58,190 bases of DNA, from positions 1 to 58,190 of the forward strand of contig JACPGE010000105.1 of the NCBI GenBank assembly GCA_016182605.1, given 5' to 3'. Below, in pieces: positions 10,122 to 16,972 of the stretch; the stretch's first letter is position 1, and each line of letters opens with the position of its first letter. The notes below the pieces were generated by a model. The model worked only from the letters and a program-made list of their open reading frames with translations. It had not been told where the DNA came from and did not search any database. A program made the translations under genes and the position numbers. Source of the stretch: Candidatus Hydrogenedentota bacterium. GTDB lineage: Bacteria; Hydrogenedentota; Hydrogenedentia; Hydrogenedentales; JAEUWI01.

Positions 10122-11180
10122 ATGAAAATTTTGGCTGCCTCCAAGTCCTGCGCGATTGCGCTTTGTCTGGCGTACCTTTCCATGAGCACACCGGCGCTGC
10201 ATGCCGAAGCGCCGCTGACGCCCGCGCTGGTGTTGCGTGATGATGCAACCCGGGATCAAGATGACCTGTGCATCTGGCTCCACCCTGAGCGGCCCGCAGA
10301 GAGCACGGTTGTCGTCTCCGACAAGGCCGCAAGCAAGATCTTCGTCTACGATCTGACCGGCAAAGCCATCGATGCGATCGCGGTGGATGGCAAACCCGGC
10401 AACATCGATCTCCGCTACGGATTCCCCCTGGGAGCGCAGCGCGTCGACATTGCCGCCTACAACGACCGGGACAACAAGCAGATCCGCGTTTATCAGATCG
10501 ATCCGGAGAGCCGCAAGCTCCTTCGCGTGGACGATGGCGCCATTGCCACCGAACTCAATTACGGCATGACCCTCTACCGAAGTCCGAAGACCGGGAAGTT
10601 CTATGCTTTCACGGTTCCAGACTCGGACGGAGACCGGGCGGGCCAGTATGAACTCTACAGCAACGGATCGGGAAAGATTGCTGGAAGGCTGGTGCGTTCC
10701 TGGAAACAGGGCAAGAGTGAGGGTTGCGTGGCCGACGACGATCATGCCCGCCTCTTCATTGCGGAAGAGACCCGGGGCATCTGGCGCTTTGAGGCCGAGC
10801 CGGATGCGTCCACAGAAGGCGAACTGATCCTCCCGATCGGCGAACATGGTTTCACCGCCGACGCCGAGGGCCTTACGATTTTTCACCGTAGCGATGGAAC
10901 GGGCTTTCTGATCGCTTCGAGTCAAGGCAACAGCCAGTTCAAAATCTTCCGCCGCGAAACGCCTCATGCCTATGTGGACACCTTCACGGTGGAAGGCGCC
11001 AAGGAAACGGATGGCATTGACCTTCTCAATGCGAATCTGGGCCCCGAGTTTCCGCAAGGTGTTTTCGCCCTGCACAATGGCGCGATAACCCCGTGCCCCA
11101 CGCTTGTCTGCCGCCTGGACGGAATCGCTGCGCTGACCGGCGCGGGGCTGTGGAACCCCAGGGATCTTCCCGGAGAGTGA
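10122..11180 (+). CDS. Secreted beta-propeller (3-)phytase
   Basis: A 352-residue protein with signal peptide MKILAASKSCAIALCLAYL ending ALHA-EA. It carries the beta-propeller phytase signatures: DDATRDQDDLCIWLHP near the mature N terminus, VADDDHARLFIAEETRGIWR in the middle, ADAEGLTIF, and DGIDLLNANLGPEFPQGVF near the end. Several of these acidic loops bind the calcium ions that position phytate. The enzyme should release phosphate from inositol hexakisphosphate outside the cytoplasm. The ATG at 10122 is the start that gives a signal peptide. The gene stands alone and runs into a convergent SUMF1-like gene. Confidence 0.92.
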   Translation: MKILAASKSCAIALCLAYLSMSTPALHAEAPLTPALVLRDDATRDQDDLCIWLHPERPAESTVVVSDKAASKIFVYDLTGKAIDAIAVDGKPGNIDLRYGFPLGAQRVDIAAYNDRDNKQIRVYQIDPESRKLLRVDDGAIATELNYGMTLYRSPKTGKFYAFTVPDSDGDRAGQYELYSNGSGKIAGRLVRSWKQGKSEGCVADDDHARLFIAEETRGIWRFEAEPDASTEGELILPIGEHGFTADAEGLTIFHRSDGTGFLIASSQGNSQFKIFRRETPHAYVDTFTVEGAKETDGIDLLNANLGPEFPQGVFALHNGAITPCPTLVCRLDGIAALTGAGLWNPRDLPGE

Positions 11181-11246
11181 GTTCTTCGGGACCCGCACGA
11201 CTATTGAATTCTCAACGTCACTGCACGCCGCCGCCAGGCACTTTCC

Positions 11247-12083
11247 TTATCCGGGCGCGGCGTCTTTTACACAGCGGAATCCCAAGTCGCCACAGGTGGT
11301 AAGGGCGTTCTCGAAGCCGATGTAGGAGGTCCGGCCCTGCCACGGGGAGTAGGCGTACGCGCCGCCCCGGATGATCCCGCGCTCAATCGCCAGGCCGCTC
11401 CAGAACCCCGTGTCGACATGGACGTCTTCAATCCACTCCCACGCATTGCCGGCCATGTCTTCCGCGCCATAGGGACTCGCCCCGGCGGGATAGCTGCCTG
11501 CGGGTTTGATTGCGTCCTGCCCGCCGAGGTTGGCCTTTGCGGGATCGAAGTCATTCCCCCACGGGTAGCGGCGTCCGTCCACTCCGCGTGCGGCCTTCTC
11601 CCATTCGGCGCCGGTGGGGAGACGTTTTCCCGCCCACTTGGCATAGGCCCCGGCCTGGGCACGCGTGACTTTAACCACGGGCCAGGTTGCGCGATCCGGC
11701 GGGAAGGTGTGCGCCGGGTCGAATTTTTGGTAGTCCGCGTTGGTGACTTCGAGGCGGTCGATGTAGAACGCGGCAACGAAGATTTCACGCTGGGGGCGTT
11801 CGTTGCTGTCGGACGTTTCATCGTCGCTGCCCATGAGGAAAGGGCCCGCGGGAACGAAAACCATGCCTTCGGGCGCGGGCGCGTAGCGGGTGGTCTCCTG
11901 CCGGTACCGATCCCAGCGGGTCCAGGCCTGGACCCCGGCTGCGGTGAAACCTGATAACGCGAGAATACCGAGTACCGCTATCACAAGGCGCCGCCAAGAG
12001 AAACGCGCGGGAGCAATCGGAGCCTGCACAGCTCCCATACTGGCGCCGTTCGGGTCTTCACGCTGATCGATCTCGTCACCCAT
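11247..12083 (-). CDS. SUMF1/FGE-sulfatase-domain protein with N-terminal membrane anchor
   Basis: A 278-residue protein with one membrane helix at about 30-50 (LVIAVLGILALSGFTAAGV) and a formylglycine-generating-enzyme-like domain starting PEGMVFVPAGPFLMGSDDE and ending GDLGFRC. Typical internal motifs are present (RLPTGAEWEKAARG, YPWGN, DMAGNAWEW, IRGGAY). The pair of cysteines that true FGE uses for catalysis, normally shortly before the LGFRC end, is absent (the segment reads RTSYIGFENALTTCGDLGFRC). It is therefore probably not a sulfatase activator but one of the many non-FGE members with other or binding roles. It lies 15 bases after the GNAT gene and probably shares its transcript. Confidence 0.88.
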   Translation of the reverse strand: MGDEIDQREDPNGASMGAVQAPIAPARFSWRRLVIAVLGILALSGFTAAGVQAWTRWDRYRQETTRYAPAPEGMVFVPAGPFLMGSDDETSDSNERPQREIFVAAFYIDRLEVTNADYQKFDPAHTFPPDRATWPVVKVTRAQAGAYAKWAGKRLPTGAEWEKAARGVDGRRYPWGNDFDPAKANLGGQDAIKPAGSYPAGASPYGAEDMAGNAWEWIEDVHVDTGFWSGLAIERGIIRGGAYAYSPWQGRTSYIGFENALTTCGDLGFRCVKDAAPG

Positions 12084-12098
12084 TGATATGCTTTCTGC

Positions 12099-12614
12099 CT
12101 ATCCGTCCACGGGATCCACAGGCGTATCCAGCACGCGCTGATAGAACTCCAGATCGAGCCAGCGGCCGAACTTGAACCCGGCCTCGCGAATGACGCCGCA
12201 GGCTTCGAATCCGAGGGCTTCGTGGAGCGCCTTGCTGCCCGTGTTGCCTGCTTCGATACCGGCGACAATGGTGTGATAGCCCTGTGCGCGGGCATGCGCC
12301 ACGATGGCCTCCACGAGTTGCCGCCCCAGGCCCTGCCTGCGATGATCGCGGTGGATATGTATCGAGTGTTCCACGGTGTACTTGTACGCCGGGAAGGCGC
12401 GAAACGGCCCGTAGCTTGCAAAGCCCAGCAGTTTGCCGTTCTCATCCACCGCACCGATCACGGGGTACTTCCCCTCCTTCGCGGCGAACCACTGCTCCAT
12501 GCTGTCCATGCTACGCGGCGCGTAGTCCCAGAGTGCGGTCGTATGGGCGATGACGTCGTTGAAGATATCGAGTATTGCGGCGGCATGCGCGCGGTCGCAG
12601 GCTATGAGTTGCAT
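12099..12614 (-). CDS. GNAT acetyltransferase, phosphinothricin/methionine-sulfoximine acetyltransferase type
   Basis: A 171-residue GNAT protein of the length usual for the PAT/Bar-like group. The acetyl-CoA-binding motif A is RRQGLGRQLV (about 92-101), preceded by the strand EHSIHIHRDH. The later segment VAGIEAGNTGSKALHEALGF is typical of this subfamily, as is the tail GFKFGRWLDLEFYQR. Known members acetylate phosphinothricin, methionine sulfoximine or similar amines; the substrate here is not shown. It is first in a two-gene minus-strand unit with the SUMF1-like gene. Confidence 0.9.
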   Translation of the reverse strand: MQLIACDRAHAAAILDIFNDVIAHTTALWDYAPRSMDSMEQWFAAKEGKYPVIGAVDENGKLLGFASYGPFRAFPAYKYTVEHSIHIHRDHRRQGLGRQLVEAIVAHARAQGYHTIVAGIEAGNTGSKALHEALGFEACGVIREAGFKFGRWLDLEFYQRVLDTPVDPVDG

Positions 12615-12743
12615 GGCGGGCTCCGGTTGGCCTGTGCTGGGTCCGATCCCGGGATTATATAGATTTCCCGCTCCGCTTTGAATAATCCGGGCGCGCCCGC
12701 GTCTATTCTGGCGTAGGTTCTAGCGGCAGGAAGCGCACCATGG

Positions 12744-12749
12744 TACACT
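12744..12749 (+). promoter_or_regulatory. Possible extended -10 element for the glycine-zipper lipoprotein gene
   Basis: TACACT preceded by TGG (a TGn extension) at 12741-12749, about 60 bases before the ATG at 12809. No good -35 hexamer lies 17 bases upstream, which an extended -10 promoter can tolerate. Confidence 0.35.
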
Positions 12750-12808
12750 GGGTGCCGGGTGCTCCCAAGGCAATACCTGCACGCTTAGCCATTGAGGAGA
12801 CCAGAGTT

Positions 12809-13174
12809 ATGAAGATTCTCGCATATGTGGCGGGCGCAGCCCTCATCGCGGGCAGTCTGACCGGTTGTCAGACAACGGCGGCGCAGGATGGCGCGGTGCT
12901 GGGCGGCGCATTGGGCGCGGGCCTGGGCGCCATCGTGGGCAACCAGTCCGGCCATACGGGCGAAGGCGCGCTGATTGGCGCGGCGGCGGGCGCACTGAGC
13001 GGCGCGGTGATTGGCGATGCCGTGGGCAAGCCAGCCCCCCGTCAGGAGCGGGTGGTGTACCGGCGCGTGGAGACGCCCGCGCCCACACCCACGCGCGGTG
13101 GATACTATGAAGTGCAGGTAGTGGAAGGTGCGAATGGAGAACGGTACGAACGACGGATCTGGCACGACCGCTAA
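12809..13174 (+). CDS. Glycine-zipper lipoprotein (osmotically inducible-like)
   Basis: A 121-residue protein with a lipoprotein signal, MKILAYVAGAALIAGSLTGC, cysteine at residue 20. The mature part is a glycine-zipper (GAVLGGALGAGLGAIVGNQ, then GALIGAAAGALSGAVIGDAVG), seen in small outer-membrane-associated lipoproteins. A basic and Pro-rich tail follows, ending in EVQVVEGANGERYERRIWHDR. GAGGAGA lies 9 bases before the ATG at 12809. Its last 41 bases overlap the next gene in another frame. Role is probably envelope-structural; no partner is named. Confidence 0.88.
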   Translation: MKILAYVAGAALIAGSLTGCQTTAAQDGAVLGGALGAGLGAIVGNQSGHTGEGALIGAAAGALSGAVIGDAVGKPAPRQERVVYRRVETPAPTPTRGGYYEVQVVEGANGERYERRIWHDR

Positions 13175-13505
13175 TGCGGCGTTTGCCTGGCTCAACCAGC
13201 GCACTTGGCGCAGCATTGGTTCGGTGTCGCTGCTGTTGAGCGCGGGTATGGCGTGGTGGGGCATCGATCACCTGCCCAAAGACCTGCCCATGGTCTACTT
13301 CGGTGTCTACTGGGCCATCGATCTCCTGGCGCTGCTGGTGGCGTGTTACATGGCCCTGCTCGACATGCGCTATCTGCGGCTGCAATTCGCCCTGGAAGAG
13401 CGCAAACTCTTTCGGGACGCCCTGGGCGACGAGGCGATTCGGCGCGCCATCCAGGAGCATCGCGAGGCCGTTGCCCGTCAATCCAAGGACGATGATCGAG
13501 CGTGA
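13134..13505 (+). CDS. Small two-helix membrane protein
   Basis: A 123-residue protein with two hydrophobic helices (RSIGSVSLLLSAGMAWWGI and FGVYWAIDLLALLVACYMALL) and a charged C-terminal helix (LEERKLFRDALGDEAIRRAIQEHREAVARQ). The ATG at 13134 has GGAAGG 6 bases upstream; a GTG at 13128 is the alternative. The start lies inside the 3' end of the lipoprotein gene, an unusually long overlap (41 bases) that suggests translational coupling. No family recognised. Confidence 0.7.
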   Translation: MENGTNDGSGTTANAAFAWLNQRTWRSIGSVSLLLSAGMAWWGIDHLPKDLPMVYFGVYWAIDLLALLVACYMALLDMRYLRLQFALEERKLFRDALGDEAIRRAIQEHREAVARQSKDDDRA

Positions 13506-13506
13506 C

Positions 13507-14871
13507 CTAAGCGGCAGTCCGTGCCGTGGCGCGGCGCCCACCCAGCGACAGCGAGAGGCAGGCCAGCAGCGAAGACGTGGAAGAGATCAGCACCGTGTAG
13601 GTCCAGGGAAGGGGCAGCCCAAAGGCCCACTCGCAGATCGTGGTCGCGGTGAAACCGGCGGCCAGGCCTGCCGCCACACCGCCACGCGTGAGGCGCGCGG
13701 GCCAGAACGTGAATACGGTAAAGATCCCGATGAGCCCGCCGTTCACGTAATTCATCGAGCCCATGCAAAGCGCGAGAAAATCGGGATGGCGCTTTTCCAC
13801 ACTCATAAAGATCAGGGCGAAACCGATCATGATGAACAACGACAGGGCCGACCAGTAGCGTCCGGCGCGCGTCGACCCCGTCAACGACTTCCAGACTGCC
13901 CCCGTGGAATGGATGGTCGAATCCAATGAAGACATGGCTGCCGCCGCAAGCAAGACCAGGAAGACGCCGGCAAGCAGGGGCGAGTGGCTTCGCGTGATGA
14001 AATCGGCCAGGGGCGACTTTTCCGCCAGACCGGCCTCACCCGTGTACCGCAGCAGATACCCCACCATGAGAAAGAGCCCGATGAGGAGCGAGGCGCCGAA
14101 GCCGGAGAGGATGAGGGAGCGCTGGGCAGATCGGAAATCCTTCGTGGAGAGAATGCGGAGGAGCAGATCCTGATCGGCCCCGTGAGAACCAATGGAAAGC
14201 ACCACGCCGCCGAGAAAGAGGATCGGCGAAAAGGTGTACTGCGCGGGGTTCCAATCGAAGAAGGCGGGCATCTCGAAGGCGCCCGGAGGCACTTGCCGCA
14301 CCAGGGTGATGCAGAGGAAGATTCCCGTGCCCACGAGCAGCGCGCTCTGAATCTGATCCATCACCACGACGGCGCGCAACCCGCCCGTCAGGCTGTAGGC
14401 CGCGACGCACACCGCCACAACCAGGATCCACATGATCGTGCTGCCGCCAAGCAGTTGTTGCAGCGCAAAGCCCCCAATGAAAAAGCGCGCCCCTCCGGAG
14501 ATGTATTTTGCGAGTAGATAGGCGCTTTCCAGGAGGCGGTGGTTGCCGCTCATGGTCTGATAGATCGTGAGGCGCGAGGAATCGTAGAGGGCCCGCAGAT
14601 AGAAGAGGGCGACGATCGTGCGCCCGGCGATGTAGCCCAGCAGCAGCCACACGAGCACAAAGCCGCTCTTCATGCCGACGGCCGGAAAGGCCACCGTCGT
14701 CGCCACCGACGTCTCCGAGGAAACGACCGAGAGAAACGCCTGCAGCGCGCTGAGCCGTTTCGCCGCAAAGAAGTACTCGCCGTCTTCCGGCAGGCTGCGC
14801 ATGGTCAGCGTGACACCCACGACCGCCGCGAGATACACCGCAATGGGCGCGAAAAAAATGACTTGTTCCAT
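13507..14871 (-). CDS. Sodium/solute symporter (SSS family)
   Basis: A 454-residue polytopic protein with about 12-13 helices. Family signatures include FFAAKRLSALQAFLSVVSSETSVATTVAFPAVG near the N terminus (sodium-site region), SLTGGLRAVVVMDQIQ in the middle, GSHGADQDLLLRILSTKD, and AAAAMSSLDSTIHS. Members take up sugars, sialic acids, amino acids or vitamins with sodium; the substrate is not evident. The ATG at 14871 was chosen as the family start, though the nearest GGAGG is 13 bases away. It converges with the preceding gene, the stops being one base apart. Confidence 0.9.
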   Translation of the reverse strand: MEQVIFFAPIAVYLAAVVGVTLTMRSLPEDGEYFFAAKRLSALQAFLSVVSSETSVATTVAFPAVGMKSGFVLVWLLLGYIAGRTIVALFYLRALYDSSRLTIYQTMSGNHRLLESAYLLAKYISGGARFFIGGFALQQLLGGSTIMWILVVAVCVAAYSLTGGLRAVVVMDQIQSALLVGTGIFLCITLVRQVPPGAFEMPAFFDWNPAQYTFSPILFLGGVVLSIGSHGADQDLLLRILSTKDFRSAQRSLILSGFGASLLIGLFLMVGYLLRYTGEAGLAEKSPLADFITRSHSPLLAGVFLVLLAAAAMSSLDSTIHSTGAVWKSLTGSTRAGRYWSALSLFIMIGFALIFMSVEKRHPDFLALCMGSMNYVNGGLIGIFTVFTFWPARLTRGGVAAGLAAGFTATTICEWAFGLPLPWTYTVLISSTSSLLACLSLSLGGRRATARTAA

Positions 14872-14971
14872 GGGTGCGTTGCGGCCTCCGTCGTTGGCGC
14901 GGCAGCATAGCACTTCGCGCGGGACGCGTCCAAGGGGGCTCATGAACCCGGGGAAAGAATGCCACCGCCCC

Positions 14972-15409
14972 TCAGTTCGCGGGCGGAACTTCCGTTTCCT
15001 CGGAAGTGGCCTCCACCACCGTGACATTAGTGGCTTTCGCGGCTTGGGCGGCGTCCATGGCCTTCGCCATGGATTCGAAGGGCGCGTCGGCGTGGCTCGT
15101 CACGATGACGCCGTTGGGCTTCAACGGCACGGCCTGCGTGAGGGTGCTGGTGAGCAGGTCCGGGCTGATCACGGCGCCATCCACCGAGAAGACGCCGCTG
15201 GCATCGATGTCGATGAAGATGGACTTGGTGTCGTCCTGATCCACCGGCTCCGATGATGTGCTTTCCTGTGCCGATTGCACGCCAATGATCAGCGTGGAAT
15301 CGTTATAGAGCGGCGCCACCACCATCATAATGATCAAAAGCACGAGAAAGATATCGGTCAAGGGCGTGATGTTAATCTCTTCCAGGGACTTGGTGTGGCT
15401 GACTTTCAT
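14972..15409 (-). CDS. ExbD/TolR-family protein (second copy)
   Basis: A 145-residue protein with a short cytoplasmic N terminus, one membrane helix (PLTDIFLVLLIIMMVVAPL, with the conserved Asp that carries protons) and a periplasmic domain. Its start overlaps the stop of the other ExbD copy by 4 bases (15406-15409). The N-terminal EINITPLTD and the whole helix are identical to that copy, while the periplasmic parts differ, so the pair looks like a recent duplication with domain divergence. With ExbB it should form a proton-driven motor that energises an outer-membrane or envelope process. Confidence 0.92.
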   Translation of the reverse strand: MKVSHTKSLEEINITPLTDIFLVLLIIMMVVAPLYNDSTLIIGVQSAQESTSSEPVDQDDTKSIFIDIDASGVFSVDGAVISPDLLTSTLTQAVPLKPNGVIVTSHADAPFESMAKAMDAAQAAKATNVTVVEATSEETEVPPAN

Positions 15410-15909
15410 GGCGTGCCTCCGCCTGAGGGCGCCGTTGCAGCCCCAGCCGTTGGAAGCGCCGCCGGATCGGCCGTGGGCGGCGCCACCGGTGAGGCCACCG
15501 GCGCCGACGCGCCCTGCCCGATCATGGTCAGCTTTTCCACACCCGCAACCTCGGCGGCCTGAATCACGTCGATGACGGCACGGCTGCGCGCGGAGCGATC
15601 GGCACGGATGGCCAGTTCTTTCAGATTCGTCGACACCACTGCATCCCGGAGCAGGGGGCCCAGTTCTTCTTTGGTCACTGCTTTGCCGTTCACCAGATAC
15701 GCGCCCTCCTTGGAGACCTCGATGATGAAGTCCCCCTTAAGGCCTGGTTCACCGGTCATGATCTCCGGCGGCCGGATATCGCCCTTTACCTGATGGCTGA
15801 GCGGCGCCACCACCATCATGATGATCAGCAGCACCAGGAAGATATCGGTCAGCGGGGTGATGTTGATCTCATCGAGAATACCCCCTTGCCGGTGCATGCT
15901 GAAGGCCAT
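15406..15909 (-). CDS. ExbD/TolR-family protein (first copy)
   Basis: A 167-residue paralogue of the neighbouring ExbD with the same membrane helix, a periplasmic domain (DFIIEVSKEGAYLVNGKAV, LAIRADRSARSRAVIDVIQAAEVAGVEKLTMIG) and an Ala/Pro-rich C-terminal tail. Its start overlaps the ExbB stop at 15909, so all three genes are translationally coupled. No TonB gene is in the window, so whether this serves TonB-dependent import or a Tol- or gliding-like process is open. Confidence 0.93.
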   Translation of the reverse strand: MAFSMHRQGGILDEINITPLTDIFLVLLIIMMVVAPLSHQVKGDIRPPEIMTGEPGLKGDFIIEVSKEGAYLVNGKAVTKEELGPLLRDAVVSTNLKELAIRADRSARSRAVIDVIQAAEVAGVEKLTMIGQGASAPVASPVAPPTADPAALPTAGAATAPSGGGTP

Positions 15910-16601
15910 CAGCGGGCTTCCGGGCTGCGGCGGGGCTGTGCCGCCGGGGGCAAGGCGGTGCGTGGCCGTGCGAGTTGGGCCTGCTGCGTTTCCGCGGTGG
16001 ACGGCGAAACACTCAACAGGAGCAGCTTGAGGAGCTGGAAGTCGTCTTCGAAGCGGGTGACGACAGTGCGGAAATAGTTGTTCAAGGCCACGGACAGGAT
16101 GGCGACCGCGAGACCGAAGGCCGTGGCAATGAGGGCCGAACCGATGCCGAACATGATCTTCTGGGGCGCCTCCGTGCCGCCCTCGGCCATTTGACCGAAG
16201 GTGATCAAGATGCGCACGACGGTGCCGAAGAGGCCCAGGTAGGGCGAGATGGTGGCGATCGATCCCAGGATGGGCAACCCGGCTTCGACGCGGCGCATTG
16301 CAAGCGCGGCGGCAATATCGTAGGACTGTTCAAAGCGGCCCTTGCGCTCGGTGAGAATGGAGATGCCATCGCTGGCGACTTCGGCGAGAATCCCGCGCGA
16401 CTTTGCGCAGACGACGGCGGCATGATCGAGTCCGTGGACGATTTCGCGTTGCAGGGCTTCAAAGAAATGGTAGGAATCGCGGCTGTTCCGCCGGTAGAAC
16501 CACCAGCGCTCCAGCGCCACCGCCATGGCCAGCACCGAGCAAAGCACGATGGGCAGCAGCACGGGCCAGTCGTGAACAAGAGCAAATCCTATTAATTCCA
16601 T
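15909..16601 (-). CDS. MotA/TolQ/ExbB-family proton channel protein
   Basis: A 230-residue protein with an N-terminal helix (LPIVLCSVLAMAVALERWW), a cytoplasmic segment, and two later helices (ISPYLGLFGTVVRILITFG, IGSALIATAFGLAVAILSVALNNYF) carrying the ExbB/TolQ motif GLFGTV and the T-A-x-G-L-A-VAI pattern. AAGGA lies 8 bases upstream of the ATG. It is the first gene of the ExbB-ExbD-ExbD operon and forms the channel ring around the ExbD dimer in the inner membrane. Confidence 0.94.
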   Translation of the reverse strand: MELIGFALVHDWPVLLPIVLCSVLAMAVALERWWFYRRNSRDSYHFFEALQREIVHGLDHAAVVCAKSRGILAEVASDGISILTERKGRFEQSYDIAAALAMRRVEAGLPILGSIATISPYLGLFGTVVRILITFGQMAEGGTEAPQKIMFGIGSALIATAFGLAVAILSVALNNYFRTVVTRFEDDFQLLKLLLLSVSPSTAETQQAQLARPRTALPPAAQPRRSPEAR

Positions 16602-16972
16602 CCTCTGATTCCTTGTTCATTCTCTTGTCCCCACTTCCGGGAGGTAATTGGAGCGCAATCACTCCATCTTCCGGCACTCAGAGACACGTTCTGTCAGCGC
16701 AATGTAGGATTGAGGCCTGCCCCGTTTCGAATGGACACACAATGCCGGATTTTGGCGCGATCAAGGGCCAAAGAATACACGATTGCCTCAATCCAATGCA
16801 ACCGGAGCGCGGATTTCCGGGGCCCGCGCGGCGCCGTCCATACGTGCCGGAACACCACTTTCTGCGGCTATTGCCGTACGCTTTTCCCCTGCTGGATTCG
16901 GCTTGCCGCCGCGTTCAATAATGCACCATAGTATTCGTGCGAGCAACCCGGGCTCCGTGTGAAGGGACCATT
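16602..16972. other. Divergent intergenic region between exbB-like and YfhO-like genes
   Basis: About 370 bases lying between two divergent genes, so it should hold both promoters. No strong sigma-70 pair could be picked out by eye, and the small open frames here lack ribosome sites or coding character. Confidence 0.4.

Noticed and set aside
11247-12083. Sulfatase-activating formylglycine-generating enzyme
   Set aside because: The catalytic cysteine pair is missing and no sulfatase gene is nearby.
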